DNA of 64,000 nt from Selaginella moellendorffii (GCF_000143415.4 NW_003314368.1:82792-146791), one strand, 5' to 3'. Shown: positions 20,383 to 31,548, counted from the stretch's first letter. Notes: generated by a model from the letters alone, not told the origin. A program made the numbers and translations.

Positions 20383-22280
20383 ATGGCCGCACCCTTGAAG
20401 ATTCAGGGTGACAAGAAGCCTGGGGATACATTCCAGGTCTCTAAAGAACGTGTGGTTTTCCTTAATAGCTTCTTGGCTATGGAGCTATGTATTTCAAGAT
20501 GTTCTCACCGTTGTTCTACGGCAGATGGGTATCGAGGGAGATACAGGGATTGCGTCTTCGGACGTCGGCAACGATCTGCCGGCACTTGTGCTTGCAAGAC
20601 GTACGGTGAGGCGATTCTTTTGTTTCAGCTCTCAGACCCAACAAAGGCTGCAGCGATGGCTTATCTCGGGCAAGACATGGATGCGGCCAGGAGTGCTTGG
20701 AAGATTGATTACACTGGATATGGCGTTGTGGGGAAGTGCGTGAGGAGATATGCGGCTTGTTGGCATCCAGAAGAGAAGTGCGTTCCTTTGGCACCTTCGA
20801 TTCAGAGCAGTGGCAAATCGCGACTCGTGTACGAGCTCTGGCGCGCAGGCATGCATGCATGTCCTGTACATTTCCTGCCTCAAGGAGAAGAGCACGGGCT
20901 TTCCTCGTCGCACCAAGCATCTTCCGGACATTCTGGAAAGTTGGGATGAGTCGGATGTTATTGTGCTTGTGGCCAGCGCCATCTCAGTGCTCAATAGATC
21001 CTCAAAGGACTGCCAAGCATGGATCCAGTCCCAGATGGACGATGAGGAATTGTCTCGGAAATAATGACAGAATACAGGCACACCAAACCTCTTGTCCACG
21101 TACCTTCCTGTGACAACAAAGACGATGCAACTTACCATCTGGATTGCACTAAGGCATATGGGAACCTTCTAAAACCGAAGCTAAAGCTGCTAGAAAAAAG
21201 TGGCAAGTTCCTGCTGCTCTGCGTGGACGATGCTGCTGAACTAAGTTCTTTGATCTTTGCACGATTCAGGAGGATGCTCAAGTATGTGCCGGCAGGAAAG
21301 TGCTTTTTCAGCATTGTTATTGGGACAGACAATGCTGGCAAACTTTAGGACTTCCAATATTATAGCCACATCGTACAAGGACGATCCAAGCTTTGCGAGC
21401 AAGGCTGTTAAACAGCGTGAATAAGCTGTAGGACCCAATTTGGTTGATAGGGAAGAGCGACGTGCTGGTTGGCCATGCAGGCAGTGAGATGAGTCCGGAA
21501 CATGTGTTGCAATATGGACGGCCTCTCTGGGCCGCATACATGAGTTGCGTTGAGACAGGGAACAAGGTCGAGGCCACTATTCAGCTGGCCATAAAGAAGC
21601 TCCTTGGAAAGAATGTCAACTTGAATGCTCCAGGACTATCGTTAAGATTTCCAAGGACAGCACTGCTAGTGCTGCGGAGCCCGCTCTTGCTGTTGCAGCT
21701 GCGGAGTTGCTTCACTGCAACGGCGATGCTTACCTGTGCGAGTTTATATCGAAGCTGATTGAGGTTTGCGTGGACGGGCTGGTGCTGGAAGGTGTTTGTG
21801 GAGAGATGGCGATCAGACTTGTCATGCTCTTGGCCATGCACGAGTGCACGAAATCACAGAAGTACATCAAACCTGTCCGCCTGCAAGAGTACTTGGAAAC
21901 ACTGTTTGGGAAAGTAGCCATGGAGGAGCTGAAGCAATGCTGCGGTGACTTTTCAAGCAACATGGTCTTCTTCAACTGTTTCATTGCCACCATGTCAATG
22001 CCTTCAGTTAAACAATATAGGGACTATTACAAGAGGGCCTCTGCCATAATCTGTAGGAAAAACGAGAGCATTCTGGGCCTGATCATTCCAGCTAACCAGG
22101 AACCCTGTCAGGCCTTTAAGTTTGAATGAGATTCGTCAGACTGGGTATATCTGATCAACGCTCTTTCAAGCTGGAGCAAATGAGAGCGAAATAATTGTGG
22201 AGGATGGTTGTGTGGTTGCCAAAGGACTGGATTACAGTTTCACCAAAGATCCGAAGGTGCAGGCACAAACGATTAGGAGA
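20383..22280 (+). pseudogene. Frameshifted P-loop NTPase-like gene (unit B)
   Basis: Coding pieces lie in all three frames. Seen: a Walker A-like SSGKSRLVYEL (about 20808-20840), SCLKEKSTGFPRRTKHLP, LESWDESDVIVLVASA, the RHTKPL segment (21080), a Walker B-like FLLLCVDDAAELSSL (about 21208), a YGRPLWAAY motif (about 21513), and a helical tail (KLIEVCVDGLVLEGV, LETLFGKVAMEELKQCC) to about 22127. Frame breaks include one near the GCATGCATGCATG run at about 20848 and a missing base at about 21048 relative to unit A. The SSGKSR / GFP-RT / GRPLW set recalls large fungal and oomycete NTPase families linked to Crinkler-type genes (from memory, tentative). Non-functional as read unless spliced unusually. 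Confidence 0.6.
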
Positions 22281-22431
22281 AGAGGTTTTAGAGGGTTTAA
22301 TTCCTTTGGTAAACTATGATTCATTTATTGGTTCCACACTGATAACATCGCCAGCTTCTTGTCATTTCCTCAAACTTCTTAAAGAAGGAAAGAAAAAAAG
22401 AGAAATTTGGGCAAAGAAAGCAAGCAAGAAG

Positions 22432-23070
22432 ATGCATAGCCACTGGATCAGTGTCACCAACATCATCATCCGGTTCCTGGGGATCATCTTCTCCCTGGTC
22501 GCATTCTCTTTGATGGCTTCCGCAAACAATGGAGCTCACGACGATTCCAGGATCTCTTACGCTTCCTTCAGTGCTCTCAAGTAAGAGTTTCTTCTTTCGT
22601 CAGTCCATCCTTTTCAATTCCCTCGTTCCTAGATATGTGATAGCCGTCAATGTTGTGGCTTGCCTCTACTCCATCATCCAAGTCATTCTTTTCATCGTAC
22701 ACTTTGTCTCCAAAGGATGGATCCACGTCCCCACTCCCGAGCTATACTACTTCACATACTTTTTCGACCAGGCAAGATCTCGCAACCTCTATTTCTTTTT
22801 CTCGTGTCGACCGTGTCCCGAGAAGCAATTAAATCACTCACGAACGAATCAAATCTCCTCGTCTCTATCTTACAGGTGTTGGCGTACCTCTTGTTCTCGT
22901 GTTCTTCTAGCGGAGCCACGGCAATCGACATGATCGCCGATTTCAAGCCAGCCGAGCTCTCGGGTTTCTACTCCAATGCCGCTGCTTCAGTTGCTACGAG
23001 CTTCATGGCTTTTGCCGTGCTCGGCGTGTCTAGCTTGATGACGGGCTACCACCTCGTCAAAAGCGGCTAG
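22432..23070 (+). CDS. CASP-like four-helix membrane protein
   Basis: 160 residues from three exons: 22432-22580, 22633-22771, 22876-23070. Four hydrophobic helices: IIIRFLGIIFSLVAFSLMAS, VIAVNVVACLYSIIQVILF, LAYLLFSCSSSGATAI and FMAFAVLGVSSLMTGYHLV; the FFDQ-VLAYLLFS segment is characteristic of CASP-like (DUF588) proteins. Family members scaffold membrane domains and apoplastic barriers such as the Casparian strip; the role of this copy is unknown. Intron 2 has a GC donor (CAG|GCAAGA, 22772) and ends TTACAG at 22875, phase 0. Confidence 0.9.
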
Positions 23071-23145
23071 ACGCGATTGTGGTCAACAAGCTTTTGAGCT
23101 CTTTTTTGTTCACCTGGAAGTACAAAGTATACGTTAGCCAAGAGC

Positions 23146-25477
23146 TCAGTAGAAATTCTTTGTTTTAAGTTGCTTGACCTTGCCCATTGCATTGCGGGGA
23201 AGTGATTCCCATACGTGTAGCCTCTGAGGGATCTGAAAGGAAGAATAATTTAAAGAAAACAAGCAAACTCTCTTGGGATATTACCTTGTATGGGGCCATT
23301 CTTTTCAATGCCCAGTCTCGGAGTTGAGGCAGCGTCATCTTCACATCGCTTTGGTTCTCCGTGTCTAGAATCACGACCGCGGCTATCACCTCGCCGTAAT
23401 CCTTGTCTGGAATCCCCAGCACAGCACACTCCGATATATCTGGGTGCTGTTACGTAACACATATATAATAAAACGGTAACAACACACAACACAAATACCT
23501 CTAGTAGCATAGATTCGATTTCCAATGCTGAGAGCTTGTATCCTCCTGACTTGAGTATATCCACGCTTGTTCCTTCATTCACAATGTAAAAAACGAGAAG
23601 AAATAAGTTAATAACAGCTAAGCTTACTCCCAAGGATTCGAATGTAGCCATCACTCTCTTGCTTGACAAAATCTCCTGTTTTGAAAAATCCATCCTCATC
23701 AAATGCTTCCTGTGTGACCTGGGCGAAAAGGCCATTGTTGTTTGCTACATACATATAGGAGCATACCGTAGGTTGATTCCAATATCCACTGAACATGGAT
23801 GGACTCTTAACACACAGCTCCCCAGTGCCAGGCTCGGACTCAGCACTTTCTGGCTCAATCTTCACCTGATAAAATCCGTAAGAAGCTGCAAGGAACTGAG
23901 TATGTACTAACCACTACACCTGGCAAGGGCACTCCAACACTACCAGGCCTGCGTTCTCCATCAAGAGGATTTGACAGTCCCATTCCAAACTGCATCACTC
24001 AAATTTGATTATCGAAGGACAAATTCCATAGCCATTGCGTACCTCAGTCATTCCGTAACGTTCCAAAAGCCGATGGCCTGTTACTTTCTCCCAATGTATA
24101 AAGACTGGCAGCGGAAGAGCGGAAGATCCACACATCTAGCCATATCATCATGAAAGAACGATCGATACAGAAATAAAAATAGCTATTGTGTTACCATAAG
24201 ACGCAAACGACGCGCTGCGGAAGCAGCGGCCTCTCGTGACGCAGCGTTCATTGATTCGTAACCTTGCAACAATCTTACGTACATGGTTGGAACCTGAAAA
24301 GAAAGAAAAATCAGAATACAGAACCTTTTATGACACGTTTCTTACTCCCGTGAAACAAGTGATAGGATTTTCAGCTTGTGAGTTTTTACTCGGATAAGAT
24401 TCACGCCAGCACTGCCATACTCCAGTCACACTGAACTTTGGAATGAAATGGACCTGGGCGCAAAAAGAAATTACTACCTTACAAGTAAAAGCCAACGTTA
24501 CCGAAGAGCCAGCATAAAGAGGTGCAAGCAGTGCGTTGAAAAGGCCATGAACATGTAGCTACACTGTCAAGGTAAACATTCCAGCAAAAAACAAATGGAA
24601 GGAATGTAAGGATATGGTGCAAAGGTAAACAGTGAAGGAACCGATCAGACGGCTTATATTGCCATGCACTAGAGAGCATAGCAACCTGTTTGCATGAAAA
24701 TGCGTTAAAGCTTTGTCACATGAACGTGGAGATAAGTTATACCTGCGCAGCCAATGCACCTTGCGAATGAACAGCTCCCTTCGGCCTACCAGTAGTGCCA
24801 CTAGTGTAAATTATCAGTCCTAGCTCCTCATCTGCAAGAAAATTGAGACTGTGCCAAGAGCAAAACCAAGAATGTAATACCTTTGACATGCGACAAGGAC
24901 AAAACTTCGTCCAAGATTTGATCGTATCCTTCACTTCCGTCGGCACCTTCTTCGAGTGAAGGGATTGAAGGCAGGATAAAAAGACGAGCAGCAGCTTTCT
25001 GAGAAACACCTTCAACCAGGCTTTTGTGATCATCTGTAGAGATGACCAGTGTTATATTCTGGAATGGAAAAGCGTAAAGACACAGATTTTCAAACACTTG
25101 CAGAGCTTACCGCATCAGTGAAAACATGGTGGAGTTCGCTCTCTGGGTGACTCAATGCCAAAGGCACAGCGACCCCACCGCTCAACCACGTTCCCCAAAT
25201 CCCCACTACAAATTCGGCAGAGGGAGCTGCCACGATTCCAACGCGAGCACCTTGTAAAGCCTTATTCTATACAGAAAACCATTTACAACTCCACCATCAG
25301 AATCAAAAGACATCATACCTTGTGCTCTAGGCCATCACGGTCGTCTCGCAGCTTTGTCGAGAGCTCCCATGCAGACCGCAGGAGCTGGGCATAGCTGTGA
25401 GTCCTGTTTCCGGAGGTTACAGCTGCAATTTTGTGTGCTCCAGATCCAAGCTTTACGGCTGCTCTTATTACTTCCAT
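23146..25477 (-). CDS. AAE13: Malonyl-CoA synthetase-like AMP-forming ligase (AAE13/ACSF3 type)
   Basis: Many short exons on the minus strand. The start [13 protein letters not shown] at 25477 is a choice; an upstream exon could add a mitochondrial presequence. Motifs in order: [15 protein letters not shown], the AMP-binding P-loop [103 protein letters not shown], and the catalytic Lys in NAMGKVKQL. The H-G-L-F-N and YGMTE-GM context matches AAE13/ACSF3, which activate malonate for detoxification and mitochondrial fatty-acid synthesis. The stop is at 23146-23148. Confidence 0.85.
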
Positions 25478-25859
25478 CGCCTGTCTGATCGGTAAAACGA
25501 TGATTCCAAGTCAGTGAAAAGCAACAAGAAACAAAGGACACGCATACCCTCGAATCTAGAGTGAAGAAGATGCAAATGGGTAGCGCCTATCAATTGAATT
25601 CCTGTGAACACCTGGAATGCATGGCGGCTGTCGACTAATGCGAATCGAACACGAAGTCAAAGACAATCCAAAGCAAAATACATTTCAAAAGGAAAGCCAA
25701 CACCAAGCTGGATGGAAATATCTGGACCGAAAACAAGCACAACCCAACCTCAACCTAGATTCTGTTCTCTTGTCTCTCTCAGTTCACTGCAAAACATTGA
25801 GAAACTTAGAGCGAAAAAGCTACAAACAAAACGAAAAGAAAGCTTACCACTGAGAAGTA

Positions 25860-26402
25860 TCAAGCGACATCAATGGAGGAACTCATCTCCCTCAGAGAGT
25901 TGCCTTGCTTGTTCTCCGGAAGCCTCACCACCACAACCGCGCAATCGCAGTGATGGACACAGTAGTCACTGACGCTCCCGAGCCTGGCCCTGCGGGTCCG
26001 CCTCTCAGCACCAATCCCTCGGCTTCCCATGATCATCACGTCCACGCCGAGTCTCTCCACTTCCAGGCAGATCCTCTCCTTCATGTCGTGGTCCTTGACG
26101 ATGTGAATCCTGAAAGGAATGTTGGCCTCCTCGAGTGGCTTGGCGAGCTCGGTGCTCTTGGCCGAAGTGAAGGCCTCCATGTCCTCCTCCATTTTTTGCT
26201 GGACTGACGCATCGGGTCCAGCGGTAGTGTCTGCCGGTCCCCAGTCGGCTCCATAGAGAACGCTCGTTGGCTGGACGTGAAGAACGATGACACTGTCACC
26301 TTGTCGAAGGTAGTGAGCGACGGCCCATTTCACTGCGTACGCACTCTCGGCGCTCAAGTCCACGGCTATGGCGATTTTTCGCTCTCCTGGTGTTGTTAGC
26401 AT
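25860..26402 (-). CDS. Universal stress protein (UspA fold)
   Basis: 180 residues from MLTTPGERKIAIAVDLS to SSSIDVA. The start at 26402 precedes the conserved IAIAVDLSAESAYAVKWA strand-helix; an extension to the non-ATG codon at 26423 is unlikely. The ATP-binding signature is visible as MGSRGIGAERRTRRARLGSVS followed by DYCVHHCDCAVVVV. Plant USPs bind ATP and act in stress signalling. An upstream leader exon is plausible, and a telo-box lies at 26857-26864. Confidence 0.88.
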   Translation of the reverse strand: MLTTPGERKIAIAVDLSAESAYAVKWAVAHYLRQGDSVIVLHVQPTSVLYGADWGPADTTAGPDASVQQKMEEDMEAFTSAKSTELAKPLEEANIPFRIHIVKDHDMKERICLEVERLGVDVMIMGSRGIGAERRTRRARLGSVSDYCVHHCDCAVVVVRLPENKQGNSLREMSSSIDVA

Positions 26403-26950
26403 CCTATCACAGGAAGAAATCAATCAGCTATTCTTTTCTCCTCTTGTGGAGCATTCACAGATGAAGGTATCACACACAAAACATTTTTTTCTTCAAGCGC
26501 CAAGCAAGAAACTCCATGGATCAATCGAAGGGGCTAAGAACAAAGTTTTAGTACATATTTGATGCAAGAGCTCACACCATGCAAGGCTCCCGAGCTCCAA
26601 AGAAAGAAAAATCAAGAAATCCTTGGAGCCAAGGGTGAAATACGGGCATTTCAGCTCAGGGAAGAGATCGATGGACGAAATATCGTCCGGGAGCTGGAAA
26701 CTGCCCTGACTTTTGCCCCGGATGGAAACAATCGATAAAAAATGCAATCGCCAAGAAATACCGGGCGAGAGAGAAGTAGCATACCTGATCGAGGATCGCA
26801 CTGCGCTGCTCGAAAACCTAGCTTGAGCGCAAGAGCTCAATAACGGTCAGTCGAAGAACCCTAAAAAGACACTGAAATTAGACAATGCGCTTCCATTTTA
26901 TTTACTTAGCCGCAAAAAGAATTTATCGGAGGATACAAATTTACTCTTTA

Positions 26951-27994
26951 CTAATTCTCGTAGTAGATTGTAGATGGTGGTGGTGGAGATTGGTACCAGT
27001 AGATTGGTGGCGATGGCGGGGGTGGGGATTTGTGGTGGTGGTGGGGTGGTGGCGGCGGTGGGGATTTCGGTGGTGGTGGTGATTTGTATTCGTATGGTGG
27101 TGGTGGTGGTGGAGACTCGTATTTATACGGTGGCGACGGAGGTAGAGACTGTGGTGGTGGTGGAGATTTGTACTCGTATGGAGGTGGCGAGTCCTCACAT
27201 TTTGGTGGTGGTGGAGATTTGTACTCGTACGGCGGTGGCGATTTCTCGCATTTTGGTGGTGGAGGCGGTGGAGATTTGTACTCGTACGGAGGAGGTGGTG
27301 GCGGTGGGGATTTCTCATATTTTGGCGGTGGAGGTGGCGGAGACTTCTCGCATTTTGGTGGTGGTGGTGGTGGAGACTTGGGTGGCGGAGGAGGTGGAAA
27401 CTTCTCGCATTTCGGTGGTGGTGGTGGCGGAGACTTTGGTGGCGGAGGAGGTGGAGACTTCTCGCATCTCGGTGGTGGTGGTGGTGGAGACGTGGGCGGT
27501 GGCGGAGGTGGAGATTTCTCGCATTTCGGTGGTGGTGGTGGTGGAGATTTGGGTGGCGGAGGAGGTGGGGATTTCTCGCATTTTGGTGGTGGTGGTGGTG
27601 GAGATTTGGGTGGTGGCGGAGGTGGAGATTTCTCACACTTTGGTGGAGGTGGTGGCGATTCAACAGGCGGTGGTGGAGATTTGTGATGGTGAGGAGGTGG
27701 TGGGGATTCAACTGGCGGAGGTGATTCTACCGGTGGTGGCGGGGATTTGTAGCAGTACGGAGGTGCATTAGGAGGGCACAAACGATTTGGAAACCACCAG
27801 GGCCTTCTCAGCCACGGCCTCCAACAGAAGAAATCGATCGTGCTCTTAGGAATTCCAAACCCGAAGTTCTTGGCATCTCCAAAACCTGCATTTCGATCCA
27901 AAAGCTCCTGATCACACCTGACAGTAGAAACCAGGAGAAGCAGCAAAAGCATGCTGCATGCCTTGAAGAAAATCATTGCGCTCTCCAAGATCAC
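26951..27994 (-). CDS. Extensin-like hydroxyproline-rich cell-wall protein
   Basis: 347 residues in one exon. Signal peptide at about residues 1-27 ([16 protein letters not shown]), a short unique N-terminal region with FCWRPWLRRPWWFPNRLC, then about 240 residues of SPPPP repeats separated by KCEK and YEYK. Ser-Pro4 is the extensin glycosylation motif and the YEYK units can form Tyr cross-links; both are known for extensins. Secreted to the wall. The repeat creates long open frames on both strands, including a 218-codon Gly-rich frame on the plus strand, which I treat as shadows. Near-identical repeats suggest recent unit duplication. Confidence 0.9.
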   Translation of the reverse strand: MILESAMIFFKACSMLLLLLLVSTVRCDQELLDRNAGFGDAKNFGFGIPKSTIDFFCWRPWLRRPWWFPNRLCPPNAPPYCYKSPPPPVESPPPVESPPPPHHHKSPPPPVESPPPPPKCEKSPPPPPPKSPPPPPPKCEKSPPPPPPKSPPPPPPKCEKSPPPPPPTSPPPPPPRCEKSPPPPPPKSPPPPPPKCEKFPPPPPPKSPPPPPPKCEKSPPPPPPKYEKSPPPPPPPYEYKSPPPPPPKCEKSPPPYEYKSPPPPKCEDSPPPYEYKSPPPPQSLPPSPPYKYESPPPPPPYEYKSPPPPKSPPPPPPHHHHKSPPPPSPPIYWYQSPPPPSTIYYEN

Positions 27995-28232
27995 TGGAAA
28001 GAGAGACCTTTTCTGTGATGCTACAAAAATTTCCAGCTTATAAAGCCTAGCACTGTGTCTTGGAACCCACAGCTTTCAAAATAGTAATCCTTTAGAAATC
28101 GATGGCTCTGTGCTATTTAGCGCCTGGTTATCACATTTTCGTGTAAATTTTCTCATCTCACAAATTATTTCTAATATTTACTAGGAAAGTTATTTATTCA
28201 CTAATAACAAATAACTTTAATCTTTTTTACTT

Positions 28233-29410
28233 TTATGCTTTGCTGCCTTGCAAAAGAAAAGATCGTCGCCTAGAAGAGTTCCATCGTTGAAAAGCAAGCA
28301 TAAATACCCATGTAGCGCGCGAGACCTTCTCTTTGATCATCATGAGAAAGGCGGCACTTAGAATTGTCTTAAGAACCTGTGCTTGGATTCCCTTGTAAAA
28401 TCCGAGAATTCCTTCTTGTTTCTGGATGAGAGTAAACGCGTCCACCATTCTCTTTGGCCTCGAGTACTCTTCGTCGTCTTTCTTGTCACCCGACTGGATC
28501 ATAACTTTGCACCTAAAGCCGGAAGAAATCCTGAATTGAGAACTCTTCTTTACGGAGTAACCTGAGGACTTTACCTGATTGCTGGATACGTGATGAGAGT
28601 TGCCACCGTCTTAGAGATCGCTCCCAGAAGAAACGCGTGGAATGCTGATAGAACCAGCGGCGATGATCCAGCTTTTCTCACTCTTTGCTGTAGCAATCGC
28701 GTTTTGAGTTGCTCAAAGACTGTGTACTGGCAAAACCAGAGCATTATCAAGTCGAAGCTAGGAAAACCAAGGAAGAAGAAAAATGCAAACCTGGATTGCC
28801 GGATTACATGTAAGAAAAAGAGAAGCTCCCAATCCATCGAACGATTCCTTCCAGTTCGCGGACAAAGTAGCCCAGAGTCCCTTGGATTTTCCAAAGCCGC
28901 TGGTTTGCATTCGTGAAGAAGCAGTGTCAAGAGGCTAAAACGAGAAACGAAAGATAGTTATCTTCGATCGTCAATCTCGAGCTAGGAAAACTTACTTGAG
29001 TGACGATCGAATTGCAAGCGCCGGCAGCAGCAGCGACGACGAGATTTGCTCCCAATCCCATGCTCTTGTTCTTGCTCCGCTGGAGATATAGCCGCTTCAA
29101 GTAGCTATAGCTGTAAAAATAGATGAACTGCGAGAGGAGCGATTGCAAGTTCTTGGCGCCCAGGCCCTGATACAGCGCCAGCACCCGGTTGGATGCAATG
29201 GCTTCGCGAAGAACATCCAGGAGCGACCTACAATCGCCCCCAAAATCTGAAATGGATAGTTTGTGCGATCGCTTCTTACCGATATTTGTATGAATTCCCC
29301 GCCTTGAGCTCCGCTTGATACTTGGATTTGCACGTATCGAGGGGATAGAGGATCGTCGTGGTGAAGAGGCCGCCGATCGCGCCCGCGGTGGCATCGGCAA
29401 GGGCCTCCAT
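28233..29410 (-). CDS. PNC1: Peroxisomal adenine nucleotide carrier
   Basis: Mitochondrial-carrier-family protein, minus strand, multi-exon. The ATG at 29410 gives [16 protein letters not shown], then the first carrier signature [11 protein letters not shown]. Later exons: [70 protein letters not shown] and [21 protein letters not shown]. The NPAIQYTVF and TYPAIRCKVMIQ segments match plant PNC1/PNC2, which import ATP into peroxisomes for beta-oxidation. Divergently oriented to the SWC5 gene with starts 107 bp apart. Confidence 0.92.
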
Positions 29411-29516
29411 TTTGCTCTAGAACCCTAAAACTTTCAAATAATAGAAGTTCCTTTAGCCCATAAGAATACGAAATGTACGAAACGGCTATGGAGGCTAGGG
29501 TTTTGAGAGGCGGCGC
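29411..29516. promoter_or_regulatory. Bidirectional promoter between PNC1 and SWC5 genes
   Basis: Only 106 bases separate two divergent start codons. Each side has its own telo-box pointing at its gene: AACCCTAA at 29421-29428 and CTAGGGTTTT at 29495-29504. Both transcripts must start inside or overlap this interval. Confidence 0.7.
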
Positions 29517-30667
29517 ATGGCACAGGTGGAGGAGAAGACGAAGGCGAGCGCGGCGTGGGAGGAGCTAAGGTCGAGAGATTCTTCTCTAAAGGCGAGGGCC
29601 GAGGCTGTCCTCCAGCGCGCGTATGGGCGGAAGGATTCGCCAGCAGTGAAGCCCACGAAATCGTCTTCGTCTCCACCAGTAGGGCTTGTTCTTGCAAGAT
29701 TTCGTCTAATCCTCGCAGTGTGATCTAGGGATGGATGATCAGCCTTGGAATGGTGCCCAAAAAGAAGGATGCGGCCGAAATTTCTTCCACCGATCCGCCT
29801 GAAATCGACAATGTTTCAGATGCCGATCGAGAGGATACTCGCAGGATAGCGGCTGCTGCTCTCGCGGCTACTAGATCTGGAGCGCCAGCGCCAAAGGTAT
29901 TTTCTCGATTCTCTTTCTTTCTATAGAGCCAACAGGTATCTAGATTCAATACATTCTCGTATTGTCTCTTCGTGGTTTGGCTGAGATTATCCCGGGTTTT
30001 GCGACATGGAGTGGAGCATTACCTCCACGTCCATTACTGATTTGCCTGGAAAATGTCCCTTTTTTCCTTGTTTTGCTACTAGCCAACGGTATCTTGATTC
30101 AATACAGCTTCTATGCATTGTTTCATCGAAGTTTGGCTGATAGTTTTCTCAGGTTTTGCGACATGGAGTGGAGCATTACCTCCTCTTCCATTACTGATTT
30201 TGCCTGGAAAATTGTCCTTTGTTCAGAGACTCCATTTCGGAAGATCTTTCTTAGCGCTAGTTGTGTGTTCGTGGCTTTTCAAGTACTTGGTTCGTCGATT
30301 TTGATCACCTCTCTCGCAGGTTGTTGCTGCTGCTGCTGCTACTGCTGTGCCTCCCCAGAGCGATGCAAAGTCTAGCGACGCTGGAGAGAAGCGTAAACTA
30401 TCATCCGGACTGGACAATCTGCTAGAACAAATCCAGAAGAAACCGAAAGCGAACATCCTGGACAGATCGAAGAAGGATTGGGGCGAGTTTAAAGACGAGA
30501 AGGGTCTCACGGAAGAACTTGAGGCATACAAGAAGAGCGGTGACAAGTACTTGGACAAAGTAGCGTTTTTGCAGCGAGCGGACGATAGGGAGTACGAGAA
30601 AGAGCGTGACGCGCGTTTAGAGTACCAAGCAAAGCGTAGACTAGGAGCAAGCTATCAAGACGATTAA
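29517..30667 (+). CDS. SWC5: SWR1-complex subunit SWC5 (BCNT/CFDP1 family)
   Basis: Three exons: 29517-29678, 29729-29896, 30320-30667, giving 225 residues. The middle exon starts GWMISLGMVPKKKDAAE, the short conserved segment of plant SWC5. The C-terminus is the BCNT-C domain: LDRSKKDWGEFKDEKGL, ELEAYKKSGDKYLDKVAFLQ and REYEKERDARL. SWC5 helps the SWR1 remodeller deposit H2A.Z. The 423-bp second intron contains a tandem duplication. Exon 3 opens with a GCT run encoding Ala. Confidence 0.9.
29928..30225 (+). repeat. Diverged tandem duplication (about 150 bp) inside a SWC5 intron
   Basis: Two copies side by side: about 29928-30060 and 30078-30225. Both contain AGCCAAC-GGTATCT-GATTCAATAC near the start and GTTTTGCGACATGGAGTGGAGCATTACCTCC followed by TCCATTACTGATTT-GCCTGGAAAAT-GTCC. 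Differences are scattered. The unit includes splice-like GGTAT and CAGG/CGGG signals, so the duplication may have copied an intron-exon edge. Confidence 0.8.
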
Positions 30668-30854
30668 AATCTCTTTAATCATGTTTATAAGTTCTCAAAT
30701 TAAGCCAAGTTTTACCAAAATGGTTAAAAGCAAAATTTCTCTAATAGGTGTTTTGCTAATAAAAACGAGAGATTGTGAGGAAAAGATGAGGAATTCTCTA
30801 TCAAAAGCTTTTTGTGTTGGGAGAGTAGGACGAGAAAAAAGAAAGACACACAAA

Positions 30855-31373
30855 ATGTTGTTGTGTATCTCTTTTATTCTTGGTTTAGCTTTAGCATCGA
30901 ATTCTTCTTCTTCTTCTTTCACTTCTAGATCGTCAGTACTAATTTCACCATCGGATGCATCTTCAGCAGCTCCGACAGCCAGTCCGAGCAATGTGTCGCA
31001 CTCCGCCACTGCCCCATCCATCGAGCAATTCGATGCCAGTGACAGCGATTTATATGATGACGACGATGATGGTCCCAAGGATCGGCTCCATAGATTCGCC
31101 AAGCACACATTCAAGCTCGCCATTGTGTGTGTATGTGGTGTGGCGTTCTTGATTCTTGTGCTCGCTTTCTTCTGGGCGATCGTGAGCATTGGCTGGAAGA
31201 GCATGTAAGTTTCAATCTATTCCACTATTGTTTCAAGTCATGCAGTCGATTTCTCTTCCAGGAAATCTGGATGCGCGAAACCATCGCAAGACGCGGAATT
31301 TGGATCAAGAAGGAGCGAAGATCTGATGGGGAGAGGTAGAAGTCATAGTCATCCATTCGACTGTAAATTCTAG
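30855..31373 (+). CDS. Small single-pass membrane protein, unrecognised
   Basis: Two exons (30855-31204, 31262-31373), 153 residues. Likely signal peptide MLLCISFILGLALASN, a Ser/Ala/Thr-rich ectodomain, an acidic patch (DLYDDDDDGPKD), one transmembrane helix (KLAIVCVCGVAFLILVLAFFWAIVSIGW) and a short basic, His/Ser-containing tail ending FDCKF. Predicted type I membrane protein. I do not recognise the family. The intron has GTAAGT and CTTCCAG ends; the frame is kept across the join. Confidence 0.65.
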
Positions 31374-31548
31374 ATTTTTTCCTCCGATCATCGGCTAAAT
31401 GATCTATTCTTTACTGTACAGTGAAAGAATAAAGAGGAATGTTCTTCCCTCGCTCGCATGGAACTTGTGATCCACTATTGTGGGAAAGGATGGTTGATTT
31501 GATCGTTTCCATTTGGCTAGGGATTGGTTTGCGCGATTGAATTCGAGA

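Noticed and set aside
26974-27771. Long plus-strand frames (Val/Gly-rich 265 and Gly-rich 218 codons) and a His-rich minus frame over the extensin repeat
   Set aside because: They are shadows of the CCACC-type extensin repeat; only the SPPPP frame has a signal peptide and a sensible architecture.
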